Part shown: piece after piece, positions 34,801-45,423 of the stretch
Layout of the letters: every line of letters starts with the position of its first letter
How positions within the stretch are numbered: position 1 is the stretch's first letter
Assembly (NCBI RefSeq): GCF_000158955.1
Contig: NZ_GG657757.1
Span: forward strand, 1,239,577-1,303,576
Direction: 5' to 3'
From: Streptomyces viridochromogenes DSM 40736
GTDB taxonomy: Bacteria > Actinomycetota > Actinomycetes > Streptomycetales > Streptomycetaceae
Length of the DNA stretch: 64,000 nucleotides
Notes under the pieces: generated by a model
Seen by the model: only the letters and a program-made list of their open reading frames with translations
Told to the model about the DNA's origin: nothing
Databases searched by the model: none
Translations under genes and position numbers: made by a program

Positions 34801-35517
34801 TTGTTCTACTACCTGCTGAAATACGTACTATTGGGCCCGCTGCTGAGACTGGTTTTCCGGCCTCGCATAGAAGGTCTGGAACACGTACCGTCGGAGGGCG
34901 CCGCCATCGTCGCCGGCAACCACCTGTCGTTCTCGGACCACTTCCTCATGCCCGCGATCCTCAAGCGGCGCATCACCTTCCTCGCGAAGGCCGAGTACTT
35001 CACGGGGCCGGGCCTCAAGGGCCGGCTCACGGCCTTCTTCTTCCGCAGCGCGGGGCAGATCCCCGTCGACCGCTCCGGCAAGGACGCCGGGCAGGCCGCG
35101 ATCCGCGAGGGCCTCGGCGTGCTGAGCAAGGGCGAGTTGCTCGGCATCTACCCCGAGGGCACCCGCTCGCACGACGGCCGGCTCTACAAGGGCAAGGTCG
35201 GCGTCGCGGTGATGGCCCTGAAGGCCGGTGTCCCGGTGATCCCCTGCGCGATGATCGGCACCTTCGAGGCGCAGCCGCCCGGCAAGGTCATCCCCAACAT
35301 CCACCCGGTCGCGATCCGCTTCGGCAAGCCACTCGACTTCTCCCGCTACGCCGGCATGGAGAACGAGAAGGCCGTCCTGCGCGCCGTCACCGACGAGATC
35401 ATGTACGCGGTCCTCTCCCTGTCCGAGCAGGAGTACGTCGACCAGTACGCGGCGGTCGTGAAGGCCGAGGAGGCCGCCACCAAGGAGCGGAAGTTCCCGC
35501 GGCTGCCGCTCCGTTGA
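34801..35517 (+). CDS. plsC: Lysophospholipid acyltransferase (PlsC family)
   Basis: A 238-residue 1-acyl-glycerol-3-phosphate acyltransferase family protein, making phosphatidic acid at the membrane. The catalytic H-x4-D reads NHLSFSDHF at about 40-48 and motif III YPEGTRSHDG at about 117-126. The N-terminus is a hydrophobic anchor (YYLLKYVLLGPLLRLVF). It starts at TTG with GAGGAGCG upstream. It stands alone under a palindrome that suggests repression by a TetR protein. The exact acyl acceptor is not shown. Confidence 0.92.
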   Translation: MFYYLLKYVLLGPLLRLVFRPRIEGLEHVPSEGAAIVAGNHLSFSDHFLMPAILKRRITFLAKAEYFTGPGLKGRLTAFFFRSAGQIPVDRSGKDAGQAAIREGLGVLSKGELLGIYPEGTRSHDGRLYKGKVGVAVMALKAGVPVIPCAMIGTFEAQPPGKVIPNIHPVAIRFGKPLDFSRYAGMENEKAVLRAVTDEIMYAVLSLSEQEYVDQYAAVVKAEEAATKERKFPRLPLR

Positions 35518-35575
35518 GGTCTGCTGTCGGCAGAAACCGTTTCCCCGTCCGGCCCCGGCGATCTACGTTCCCGGC

Positions 35576-36601
35576 ATGAGACGTGCTGTGGTGATCGGGG
35601 CGGCGGGGCAGATCGGACGGCCGGCGGTGGAGGCGCTGGCCCGGGACGGCTGGGAGGTGACGGCCGCCTCGCGCGGGGCGGGCCGGGACGAGAGCTGGCC
35701 CGACGGGGTACGGGCGCGGCGGCTGGACCGCGAGGACGACGCGGCGCTGAGCGAGCTGATCGGCGACGGCTGCGACCTCGTGGTCGACATGGTCGCCTAC
35801 GGGGCCCGGCACGCACGGCAGTTGACTGCACTGGCGGACCGCATCGGTTCGGCCGTGGTCGTGTCCTCGGTGATGGTGTACGAGGACGGCCAGGGCCGCG
35901 GCTTCGAAACGATGAGCGAGCCGGACGGCTGTCCGCGGTACCCCGTGCCCATACCGGAGGACCAGCCGACCATCGCGCCGGGGGACGCCACATACAGCAC
36001 CGGCAAAGCCGCGCTGGAGAGAGAACTCCTGGCGGCGGGCGACCGGCTGCCCACGACGGTGTTGCGCCCGGGCGCGGTCCACGGGCCGCACAGCCCGCTC
36101 CCCCGCGAGTTGTACTTCGTGAAACGGAACCTCGACGGCCGGCGCAGGCGGGTGCTCGCCTTCCGGGGCGAGAGCCGTTTCCACCCGTCGGCCGCCCGCA
36201 ACCTCGCCGAGCTGATCCGGCTGGCGGCGGCCCGCCCGGGCTCGCGGGTGCTCAACGCCTGCGATCCGCAGCCGCCGACGGTGTCCGAGATCGGGGCGGC
36301 GGTGGACGCCGTCATGGGGGTGGAGACGGAGACCGTCCTGGTGGACGGGCCCGCTCCCTCGCCGTCCGTGGGCAGCTCGCCCTGGTCGGCGGAGCTGCCG
36401 GTGGTGTTCGACATGGCCGCCGCGGAACGGGAGTTGGGCTACCGTCCCGTCGTGTCCTACCCCGACGCCCTGCCGGAGACGGTCGAGTGGCTCACCCGGC
36501 GGCTGTCCGGGCAGGACTGGAAGGAGGCGTTTCCCACCCTCGCGCGGGTCTACCCGGACCTCTTCGACTACGCGGCGGAGGACGCCTGGTTCGCGGCGTG
36601 A
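35576..36601 (+). CDS. NAD-dependent epimerase/dehydratase family protein
   Basis: A 341-residue extended short-chain dehydrogenase. The Rossmann loop VVIGAAGQIGRPAVEAL is at about 4-20, and a Tyr-x3-Lys catalytic pair appears as YSTGKAALERELL near 140. VVSSVMVYE before it is the usual SSxxVY segment, and LRPGAVHGP follows. It acts on a nucleotide-sugar or similar substrate; none is indicated by neighbours. It is a single gene between plsC and a strong bidirectional terminator. Confidence 0.88.
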   Translation: MRRAVVIGAAGQIGRPAVEALARDGWEVTAASRGAGRDESWPDGVRARRLDREDDAALSELIGDGCDLVVDMVAYGARHARQLTALADRIGSAVVVSSVMVYEDGQGRGFETMSEPDGCPRYPVPIPEDQPTIAPGDATYSTGKAALERELLAAGDRLPTTVLRPGAVHGPHSPLPRELYFVKRNLDGRRRRVLAFRGESRFHPSAARNLAELIRLAAARPGSRVLNACDPQPPTVSEIGAAVDAVMGVETETVLVDGPAPSPSVGSSPWSAELPVVFDMAAAERELGYRPVVSYPDALPETVEWLTRRLSGQDWKEAFPTLARVYPDLFDYAAEDAWFAA

Positions 36602-36635
36602 GTGAGGGGCGGCCGGATGCCCGGCCGCCCCTCAC
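36602..36635. terminator. Perfect bidirectional terminator hairpin
   Basis: GTGAGGGGCGGCCGG (36602-36616) and CCGGCCGCCCCTCAC (36621-36635) form a perfect 15-bp stem with an ATGC loop. It sits between the convergent epimerase and tap genes and serves both. Confidence 0.85.
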
Positions 36636-36651
36636 CTTCGTACAGCGCGGG

Positions 36652-38259
36652 TTACGGCTTCGGTGTGGCGTGCGGCGCGCACGTCACATCGGCACCGTCC
36701 AGCTTCCCGGTGAGCAGGTACGCGTCCACCCGGTCGTTGACACACGCGTTCACCAGGCCGGTGACGCCGTGCGAACCGGCGTCCTTCTCGGTGATCAGGC
36801 GCGAGCCCCTGAACCGCTTGTGCAGCTCGACGGCGCCCTCGTACGGCGTGGCGGCGTCACGCTCGGACTGGACGATGAGCACACCCGGCAGTCCCTTGCC
36901 CGTGCGGACGTCGACCGGCGTCCGCTGCTTCACCGGCCAGGTGGCGCACGGCAGGTTCATCCACGCGTTGGCCCAGGTCATGAACGGGTGGTCGCGGTGC
37001 AGCCGGGTGTTGTCCCGGTCCCATCTGCGCCAGCTGGTGGGCCACTTGGCGTCGGTGCACTCGACCGCCGTGTAGACGGCGTTGCCGTTCTCCGAGGCCA
37101 CGTTGCCCGCGGTGTCGGACAGGTCCGGAGCGGCGGCGTCGACGAGCGCCTGGGTGTCACCGGCGACGTACTTGCTGAAGACGGACGCGACCGGGGCCCA
37201 CGAGGAGTCGTAGTACGGGGCGCTCTGGAAGAAGGAGATGACCTCGGCCGGGCCGACGACGCCGCCGATGGGGCTCTTCTTCGCCGTGGCGCGCAGCTGA
37301 AGCCACTTCGCCTGGACCGCGGCGCGGGTGGTGCCGAGGTGGTAGGTCGCGTCGTTGCGGGCGACCCAGTCCTGCCAGTCCTTCCAGCGGCCCTCGAAGG
37401 CGACGTCCTGGTCCAGGTTGGCCTGGTACCAGATCTTCTCGCGGGACGGGTTGACGACACTGTCGACGACCATGCGGCGCACGTGCCCCGGGAACAGGGT
37501 GCCGTAGACGGCACCGAGGTAGGTGCCGTAGGAGACGCCGAGGTAGTTGAGCTTCTTCTCGCCGAGGGCGGCGCGGATGACGTCGAGGTCGCGCGCGGTG
37601 TTCGGCGTGGTCATGTGCGGCAGCATCCAGCCGCTGCGCTCGTAGCAGCCGTCGGCGTACTCGCGGGCCAGCTTGCGCTGGGCGAGCTTGTCGGCCTCGG
37701 AGTCGGGCACCGGATCCATCTTGGGCGCCTTGACGAACTCCTGCGGGTCGACGCAGGAGATGGGCGTGGACCTGCCGACGCCGCGCGGGTCGAAGCCTAC
37801 GAAGTCGTAGGCCTTGGCCGTGTTGGCCCAGACGGGGTTCTTGCTGGTGACCCGGGCCGGGAAGCGCAGTCCGGAGCCGCCGGGGCCGCCGGGGTTGTAG
37901 AGCAGCGCGCCCTGCCGTTCGGCCTTCGTGCCCGTGTTGCCGATGCGGTCGACGGCGAGCTTGATCTGCTTGCCGTGCGGCTCGGCGTAGTCGAGCGGCA
38001 CGGTGACGTACCCGCACTGGATCGGCTTGGCCAGGTTCCAGTCGGCGGGGCAGTCCTGCCAGTCGATACCGGCCTTCGCGGCCCGGGCGGCGGCGAGCGC
38101 GGCGCCCCGGGCCTCGCGGTCCTGGCCGTGGCGGGTACCCGCGCTCGCGCTCGCGTTCGCCGAGGGCGCCGCGACGGCGCCGGCTATGAGCGTGGCCGCG
38201 ACGAGCGCTCCGGCCGAACCGAGCGCCGCCGTCCGTCTCTTCGGTCTCGTACCCCTCAA
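36652..38259 (-). CDS. tap: Secreted alpha/beta-hydrolase peptidase, Tap-like
   Basis: A 535-residue secreted serine peptidase of the tripeptidyl aminopeptidase family, cleaving tripeptides from protein N-termini outside the cell. The signal peptide runs through RTAALGSAGALVAATL to SANASA. The oxyanion segment is YNPGGPGGSGLRFP near 121, the nucleophile is in LGVSYGTYLGAVYG near 242 (G-x-S-x-G), Asp is in VQSERDAATP near 476 and His in DAGSHGVT near 502. The start is a TTG with GGGAGG nine bases upstream. Its leader region is spaced 131 bases from ureD. Resembles S. lividans Tap. Confidence 0.92.
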   Translation of the reverse strand: MRGTRPKRRTAALGSAGALVAATLIAGAVAAPSANASASAGTRHGQDREARGAALAAARAAKAGIDWQDCPADWNLAKPIQCGYVTVPLDYAEPHGKQIKLAVDRIGNTGTKAERQGALLYNPGGPGGSGLRFPARVTSKNPVWANTAKAYDFVGFDPRGVGRSTPISCVDPQEFVKAPKMDPVPDSEADKLAQRKLAREYADGCYERSGWMLPHMTTPNTARDLDVIRAALGEKKLNYLGVSYGTYLGAVYGTLFPGHVRRMVVDSVVNPSREKIWYQANLDQDVAFEGRWKDWQDWVARNDATYHLGTTRAAVQAKWLQLRATAKKSPIGGVVGPAEVISFFQSAPYYDSSWAPVASVFSKYVAGDTQALVDAAAPDLSDTAGNVASENGNAVYTAVECTDAKWPTSWRRWDRDNTRLHRDHPFMTWANAWMNLPCATWPVKQRTPVDVRTGKGLPGVLIVQSERDAATPYEGAVELHKRFRGSRLITEKDAGSHGVTGLVNACVNDRVDAYLLTGKLDGADVTCAPHATPKP

Positions 38260-38390
38260 GTGTGACCTCCCCGTACATCGTTGCGATCAGTACGGGGATC
38301 CTCCCGGCTGTGAGGTCCCTGAGAACAGGGGGCAGCCGTCCTTCTTTGCCAATCCGATAACCGGTGAGGCGCGTTCTGCTCTGCGGACGG

Positions 38391-39149
38391 CTACAAGAGG
38401 GACGTCAGCGCCTCGTCGAGCAGCCGTCTCAGCCGCAGGGCGTCCGGGGCCACGGCGGTGACCAGTGCGGCGGGCCCGGCGAGCGGAACGACCGAGGCTC
38501 CTTCCCCCAGCACCCGGGCCGTCACCGGATCGGCACCGAACTCCGGTCGTACGACGACCAGTTGTCCGACGGTCCGGTGCCCCGCGAGCACGGCGGGCCC
38601 GTCCCAGCCGCCCGGGGCGCCGGGGCCGCAGGCCAGTTCCTGGTCGAGTACGACCCGCTCGGCGACCCGCACGGTCAGACGGCTCGTCAGCCGCCCGGGT
38701 TCCTCACCGGCCCGCCCGAGCACCTGCTCCTCGCGCAGCAGGAGCCGGGACGCGGGGGCGAGGTCGACGCGGGTCGTGACGTGCAGGTCGCTGCCCTTCG
38801 CGGAGATCAGCTGCTCGGGCGTCCAGTGCAGTTCGGCATGGTCGGCGACGTCGAGCCGGACGTCGTAGCGGGCCTCGCCCTTGGCCTGTCCCGGCAGGGC
38901 GATGGTGGCGGCGGCGGACCCGACGGACAGCCGCGCTCCCTCCTCGACGCGGGCCCGGACGGTGAAGTGGTCGCCGCCGAGCGGCCCGCTCATCGCGCCG
39001 ACCAGCATGACCCGCGCCTCGGCACCGCTCCCCCGGGTGCGCCGCAGCGCCAGCGGCCCGTCGCTCTCCAGCACGGGCAGGGCGGTGCCGCCCCGGCCGT
39101 CGTCACGCGCGACGATCCGCGCGACGGACCGCACCCCGGAGCTGTTCAC
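38391..39149 (-). CDS. ureD: Urease accessory protein UreD
   Basis: A 252-residue UreD/UreH protein that binds apo-urease with UreF and UreG during nickel insertion. Family sequence is clear: [20 protein letters not shown] (about 55-74) and [16 protein letters not shown] (about 108-123). It is the last gene of the urease operon. The GTG at 39149 overlaps the ureG stop (GTGA) and is preferred; another in-frame GTG lies 15 bases upstream. Sequence divergence is normal for this family. Confidence 0.9.
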   Translation of the reverse strand: MNSSGVRSVARIVARDDGRGGTALPVLESDGPLALRRTRGSGAEARVMLVGAMSGPLGGDHFTVRARVEEGARLSVGSAAATIALPGQAKGEARYDVRLDVADHAELHWTPEQLISAKGSDLHVTTRVDLAPASRLLLREEQVLGRAGEEPGRLTSRLTVRVAERVVLDQELACGPGAPGGWDGPAVLAGHRTVGQLVVVRPEFGADPVTARVLGEGASVVPLAGPAALVTAVAPDALRLRRLLDEALTSLL

Positions 39150-39829
39150 GCCCGAGCCGCCCACGCGTCGAGCTGTGCACGCACCCAGGCGGCGACCTCC
39201 GTCACCCCGGCTTCGCTCCGCAGCGACTGGAAGACGACCGGCAGTTCGGCCCGCTGCGCCTTGGCGTCGGCCGCCATCCGCGCCAGGTCGGAGCCCACGT
39301 ACGGGGCGAGGTCGGTCTTGTTGACGATGAGCAGGTCGGCTGTGGTCACGCCCGGCCCGCCCTTGCGCGGGATGTCGTCCCCGCCCGCCACGTCGATCAC
39401 GAAGATCTGCGCGTCGACCAGCCCCCGGGAGAAGGTGGCGGTGAGGTTGTCCCCGCCGGACTCCACGAGGACCAGGTCGAGCGGCCCGATGGCGTCCTCC
39501 AGGTCCTCCACCGCTTCCAGGTTCGCGGAGATGTCGTCCCGGATCGCGGTGTGCGGGCAGGCCCCGGTCTCCACGGCGGTGATCCGCTCGGGCGGCAGCA
39601 CGGCCTCCCGGAGCAGGAACTCGGCGTCCTCCCGGGTGTAGATGTCGTTGGTGACGACCGCGAGTGACAACTCGTCCCGCAGCGCGCGGCAGAGCGCGGC
39701 GACGGTGGCGGTCTTTCCGGACCCGACGGGTCCGCCGAGTCCGATGCGCAGGGCGCGGCGGGAGCCGTCGGGGCGGCGGGCGTCGGCGCTCACCGGGGAC
39801 GGGCCGTCGTGGTGGTGGTCGAGGTGCAT
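39146..39829 (-). CDS. ureG: Urease accessory GTPase UreG
   Basis: A 227-residue SIMIBI GTPase that supplies nickel to urease. The N-terminus is His-rich (MHLDHHHDG), able to bind nickel. The P-loop is [14 protein letters not shown] at about 30-43, the metal Cys-Pro-His in [12 protein letters not shown] near 93, [12 protein letters not shown] near 122 and NKTD near 169. It is separated from ureF by 178 bases holding a 56-bp repeat, an unusual break in an otherwise tight operon. It overlaps ureD by four bases. Confidence 0.95.
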   Translation of the reverse strand: MHLDHHHDGPSPVSADARRPDGSRRALRIGLGGPVGSGKTATVAALCRALRDELSLAVVTNDIYTREDAEFLLREAVLPPERITAVETGACPHTAIRDDISANLEAVEDLEDAIGPLDLVLVESGGDNLTATFSRGLVDAQIFVIDVAGGDDIPRKGGPGVTTADLLIVNKTDLAPYVGSDLARMAADAKAQRAELPVVFQSLRSEAGVTEVAAWVRAQLDAWAARA

Positions 39830-39914
39830 GTGCGGCTCCTGGTGGGGTGGTGGGTCCGGGTTGTGCGGGCGATGCGGGATGGCGGGCGCTGGTGTCGGGG
39901 TGCGGGTGAGTGAG

Positions 39915-39970
39915 GGCTGGTCGCGCTCACGCGGCGGAGCCGCACATCGAATACGGCCCCGCGCCCGTCA
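39915..39970. repeat. 56-bp intergenic repeat, copy C, inside the urease operon
   Basis: Third copy of the element at 17841, again 56 bp with the GCGGC-GGA-GCCGC core, a few substitutions apart. It lies in the 178-base gap between ureF and ureG. The stem-loop could reduce or process the operon transcript. Confidence 0.8.
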
Positions 39971-40007
39971 AGGCGGTGTGTTCCCGCTCGGCGTTGTCAG
40001 CAGGCGG

Positions 40008-40682
40008 CTACGAGGCGAACAGGCGTACCGGCCAGGCCGCGTGCGCCTCCGCCCCGATCTCCAGCAGGGGCGCCGACGCGGCGGGCAGGGCGTCGACCCC
40101 GCCGTCGACGGCCTGGCGTGCGGCCTCCACCGCCCGGTCCACGACGCGGTCCACCTCCGGTGCCAGCCGGGCCAGGACCGCCGTGGCGTCGAAGGGGTCC
40201 AGGCTCAGCAGCCGCACGGTCGCCGTGGCCGGCCCGCTCACGTTCTCGTACGCCGCGCAGTACGCAGCGTCGACCGGCCCCAGACCCGCCGCCCGGGCCG
40301 CTAGGCCGAGCACCACCGGCTGGTGCGCCCCTTTGGGGAACTCCCGTCCCAGGGCGTCCAGTTCGGCGGACGGCCAGGTCGCACGGGCGGCCCGCAACAG
40401 CTGCCGTCCCAGTTTGCGCGCGGCGAGCCGCAGCGCGGGCGACGGGGTACGGGCGTCCGCGGCACGGTCGAGCGCGACGGGGTCGGTCCCGAGCGCGGCG
40501 GCCGCCGCGAGCCCCGCGGCCACCAGCCCCGCCGTGTGCAACCGCCCGCGGCAGAAGTCCGCCAGGCTCGCCGCGCCGCTGATCCGGCCCGCCTTGACGG
40601 CCGCCTCGGCCCCGCCGGAGTGGGCGTGTCCCCCGGCGGGAAAGCGGCCGTCGGCCAGCACGAGAAGCGCCGCACGTGACAT
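40008..40682 (-). CDS. ureF: Urease accessory protein UreF
   Basis: A 224-residue helical UreF protein, part of the UreDFG complex that checks GTPase activity during urease activation. FPAGGHAHSGGAEAAVK at about 14-30 is the family start region. GREFPKGAHQPVVLG and the ending EAHAAWPVRLFAS support the full length. It begins just after ureC with a 10-base gap. Sequence is Ala-rich, as in other Streptomyces UreF proteins. Confidence 0.92.
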   Translation of the reverse strand: MSRAALLVLADGRFPAGGHAHSGGAEAAVKAGRISGAASLADFCRGRLHTAGLVAAGLAAAAALGTDPVALDRAADARTPSPALRLAARKLGRQLLRAARATWPSAELDALGREFPKGAHQPVVLGLAARAAGLGPVDAAYCAAYENVSGPATATVRLLSLDPFDATAVLARLAPEVDRVVDRAVEAARQAVDGGVDALPAASAPLLEIGAEAHAAWPVRLFAS

Positions 40683-40692
40683 CAGGACCGCC

Positions 40693-42406
<1,714 letters not shown>

Positions 42407-42414
<8 letters not shown>

Positions 42415-42718
42415 CGAGGGCACCTCCGGTCTCCCCGCGCAGACCGGGCACGACACGGGCGCCGGTGAGCGGAACGAGTTCGACGTCGACCGGGATTCCG
42501 GGCTCGAAGCGCACGGCCGTGCCGGCGGCGACGTTCAGCCGCTTGCCGTACGCGGCGGCGCGGTCGAACTCCAGCCCGGGATTGGCCTCGGCGAAGTGGT
42601 AGTGGGAGCCGACCTGGACGGGCCGGTCGGCGGCGTTGAGGACGGTGAGCCGCGTGACCTCGCGGCCCTCGTTGCAGACGATCGGCCCGTCGGCGAAGAG
42701 GATCTCTCCGGGAATCAT
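42407..42718 (-). CDS. ureB: Urease beta subunit
   Basis: A 103-residue structural subunit of urease. It begins [13 protein letters not shown] and contains [21 protein letters not shown] (split), the hallmark of UreB. It overlaps ureC by eight bases and follows ureA by 12, consistent with one transcript and fixed subunit ratios. No unusual feature. Confidence 0.96.
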
Positions 42719-42730
42719 CGGAACCCTCCC

Positions 42731-43033
<303 letters not shown>

Positions 43034-43145
43034 GTCCCACCTCACAGTCGTCGCTCCGGACCGTGCGGGGCCCGGTTGCCGCAGCCCCGGGGGGAAAAGC
43101 CCTGGTGGCGTGGCGGCAGGCTAGTTGGATCGGGTTTCAGGCACG

Positions 43146-43793
43146 TTAACCGAGCCGTGTCCCCTCGGCTGCCGCGGGGCCGTCGGGCATGCTCGTCAGC
43201 GCCCGCAGGCCGTCCCGGAGAACCTCGACCGGAGCGGGCCCGAAGAGGGACTGCTGTGCGATGAACCCGAGCACGGCGGCGATCATCGTGCGGGCCACGT
43301 GGTCCGGCGCCACGTCCGCCCGCATCATCCCGGCCTCCTGGTAGCCCTCGACGATCCGCCCCCAGCTCGCGCGGACCGAGCCGTACCCCTCCCGCAGGAC
43401 GGCCGCCAGCTCCTCGTTGCGCAGGGTCTCCGTCCAGACCTGGACGACGAGCCGCGGAAAGGCGGGCCGGCCGTCGACGACGAGGGACTCGCGGGCGGCG
43501 AGCGTCTTGCCGAGGACGGAGGCGACGAGTTCGTCCGGCGGCGGGGGCGGGCTCTGCCGTGCCGCCTCCTCGAAGGCCTCGCGGACGGAACCGAGCACGT
43601 CGCCGACGATCGCCCCGATCAGTTCCTCCTTGCCGCTGAAGTAGCGGTAGACGGCGCCGGCGGAGAGGCCGACCTCCTTGAGCACGTCCTGCATGGACGT
43701 GGCGTGGAAGCCGTTGCGGGCGAAGCAGAGGGCGGCGCCGTCGAGGATCTGGCGGCGGCGGGCGTCGAGATGTTCCTGGGACACGCGGGCCAT
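43146..43793 (-). CDS. TetR/AcrR family transcriptional regulator
   Basis: A 215-residue TetR regulator. Helix-turn-helix (about 10-56) reads QILDGAALCFARNGFHATSM and VLKEVGLSAGAVYRYFSGKEEL, each intact. The C-terminal ligand domain has no recognised specificity. The ATG at 43793 lies seven bases after a -10, so the message is probably leaderless, and a 14-base palindrome sits within its own promoter, pointing to autorepression. The divergent membrane-protein gene is the likely second target. Located upstream of ureA but not obviously a urease regulator. Confidence 0.92.
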   Translation of the reverse strand: MARVSQEHLDARRRQILDGAALCFARNGFHATSMQDVLKEVGLSAGAVYRYFSGKEELIGAIVGDVLGSVREAFEEAARQSPPPPPDELVASVLGKTLAARESLVVDGRPAFPRLVVQVWTETLRNEELAAVLREGYGSVRASWGRIVEGYQEAGMMRADVAPDHVARTMIAAVLGFIAQQSLFGPAPVEVLRDGLRALTSMPDGPAAAEGTRLG

Positions 43794-43800
43794 GGTCAGC

Positions 43801-43829
43801 AAAATAAAACGAATATTCATTCTTGACAA
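43801..43829 (-). promoter_or_regulatory. Promoter of the TetR gene with operator in the spacer
   Basis: On the minus strand, TTGTCA (43829-43824) and TATTTT (43806-43801) are 17 bases apart, and the ATG follows the -10 by seven bases. The spacer holds AACGAATATTCATT (43808-43821), a palindrome with one mismatch. An overlapping TTGACA (43823-43828) faces the divergent gene. This fits repression of both directions by the TetR product. Confidence 0.65.
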
Positions 43830-43915
43830 GGCCGTCCGGGCGGAGCACGGTGGGGAACACAGCAAAAACGAACGATCCTTCTTTTTAGCCGGTGCAGCCG
43901 TTCGCAGGAGATCCC

Positions 43916-44911
43916 ATGCCCTCCACGACCCACCACCGCCTGATCGCGGTCATCGTCCTCGTGCCCGCCCTCGCGGCCCTGGCCCTGTGGGCCTTCACCT
44001 GGCCCGCCGCCCGCACCGCGCCGCGCGACCTGCCTCTGGGTGTCGCGGGGCCGCCCGCCGCGACGGCGCAGCTGGAGAAGCGGCTGGAAGGCCACGGGGG
44101 CGCCTTCGAGATCCACCGCTACGCCGACGAGGCGGCGGCCCGGGGCGCCGTCGAGGACCGGACCGTGTACGGCGCGGTCGTGGTCACGCCCCGGGGGCCC
44201 GAGCTGCTCACGGCGTCCGCCGCCGGGCCGGCCGTGGCCCAGTTCCTCCAGCAGGCCGTGGCACGGCAGGCCTCCGCCGAGGGCGCGCAGGTGAAGACGG
44301 TCGACGTGGTGGCGGCCCCGGCGGGTGATCCGCGCGGCGCGGCACTGGGCGCCGCCGTGCTGCCGCTCGCGCTGGCCGGCATCGCGGCGGGAGCGGTGGT
44401 CACCCTGCTGGGGCTGCGCGGTGTGCGGGCCGTGATCGCGCTGCTCGGCGCGGCCGCCCTGGTGGGTGTGGTCGCGGCCGGGATCGCGCACAGCCGGCTC
44501 GGGGTGCTCACGGGTGACTGGTGGGCGGAGGCGGCCGCGCTGGGTCTGTCGGCGCTGGCCGTCAGCGGCGCCGTCGCCGGCCTCGCCGCCCTGCTCGGCA
44601 CGGCGGGCATCGGGATCGCCGGAGCCGTGGTGATGTTCCTCGGCAACCCCTTCTCCGGGGCCGCCACGGCACCGGAGATGCTGCCGGAGCCGGCGGGCGC
44701 GATCGGCCAGTGGCTGCCGCCCGGCGCGGGCGCGACGCTGCTGCGCTCGGTGTCGTACTTCGACGGGGCGGCGGCGACCGGCCCGGCCCTCACCCTGGCC
44801 TGGTGGGCGGCGCTGGGCCTGGGCGCCGTACTGCTCGGCGGTTCACTCCGGGCACGGAAGGCGGGCGGCGCGCCCACGGCCGACAGGCGGGAACTCGCGA
44901 CCGTCGGCTGA
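43916..44911 (+). CDS. Multi-pass membrane protein, YhgE/ABC-2 permease-like
   Basis: A 331-residue membrane protein: one N-terminal segment (about 10-28), a large outside domain (about 35-135) and five C-terminal hydrophobic segments. The order TM - extracytoplasmic domain - five TM resembles YhgE/Pip and ABC-2 permease-like proteins. No ATP-binding partner is nearby, so transport by itself is not certain. A CAGGAG site precedes the ATG. Divergent from the TetR gene with a shared palindrome, hence probably the regulated target, possibly for drug or stress response. Confidence 0.78.
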   Translation: MPSTTHHRLIAVIVLVPALAALALWAFTWPAARTAPRDLPLGVAGPPAATAQLEKRLEGHGGAFEIHRYADEAAARGAVEDRTVYGAVVVTPRGPELLTASAAGPAVAQFLQQAVARQASAEGAQVKTVDVVAAPAGDPRGAALGAAVLPLALAGIAAGAVVTLLGLRGVRAVIALLGAAALVGVVAAGIAHSRLGVLTGDWWAEAAALGLSALAVSGAVAGLAALLGTAGIGIAGAVVMFLGNPFSGAATAPEMLPEPAGAIGQWLPPGAGATLLRSVSYFDGAAATGPALTLAWWAALGLGAVLLGGSLRARKAGGAPTADRRELATVG

Positions 44912-45045
44912 ACCGTGGCCCCGCGCGCAGACGCACCGGCACCCGAGTGCGCCACGACGGAACAACGAGCACACGGAAGAAGAACGACCGTGCATCCCCG
45001 CACAGCGGACGGGAATACACGGTCTTCCGTCTGCTCCGGGCCGGG

Positions 45046-45333
45046 CTAGGCGGGGTTCGGGCCCCGGTGCTCCGCCGCGATGCCGAATCGCTGCCGTTCG
45101 CGAGAAGCGGACGCGACCTCGTGGACCGTGGAGACGGCGCTGATCACCGCCTCCTCCGCGGGCTCCGCAAGCTCCTGGGCCTCTTCGAGTCGCCGCAGGT
45201 CATCGGCGGAGACGAGGGCGACGAGGGGCTTGCCGTGCCGGGTGACGACGACACGCTCGCCGGCGTACACCACGCGGTTGATCAGGTCGGCGAGCTCAGC
45301 CCTGGCTTGCGTCACCGGAATCTCGTAGGCCAT
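45046..45333 (-). CDS. Phd/YefM-family antitoxin, no visible toxin partner
   Basis: A 95-residue antitoxin-like DNA-binding protein. The Phd/YefM fold is clear in [21 protein letters not shown] (split) and [20 protein letters not shown] (split). The C-terminal half ([18 protein letters not shown]) is helical and would bind a toxin. No RelE, Doc or PIN toxin lies within 1 kb on either side, so the antitoxin appears to be an orphan or acts on a distant partner. An inverted repeat upstream (45360) may be its operator. Confidence 0.88.
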   Translation of the reverse strand: MAYEIPVTQARAELADLINRVVYAGERVVVTRHGKPLVALVSADDLRRLEEAQELAEPAEEAVISAVSTVHEVASASRERQRFGIAAEHRGPNPA

Positions 45334-45359
45334 GTCCCCATCATAACGGCACGTACGTC

Positions 45360-45376
45360 CTGTACATTTTTTACAG
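45360..45376. promoter_or_regulatory. Inverted repeat CTGTA-N7-TACAG
   Basis: Five-base perfect arms, with an A/T-rich centre of CATTTTT unusual for this DNA, lie 26 bases upstream of the Phd gene and 47 bases before clpP, which is divergent. Possible Phd operator or shared promoter region. Confidence 0.4.
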
Positions 45377-45423
45377 AGACAGCTGTCGCCGGAGACAGCC
45401 CTGCCCGCGAGGAGGGGTTCACC

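Noticed and set aside
36487..38265. Long open frame of 592 codons antisense to the Tap-like gene
   Set aside because: Typical of GC-rich DNA with strong third-position bias; its product is low complexity and matches no family, while the opposite strand encodes a clear secreted peptidase.
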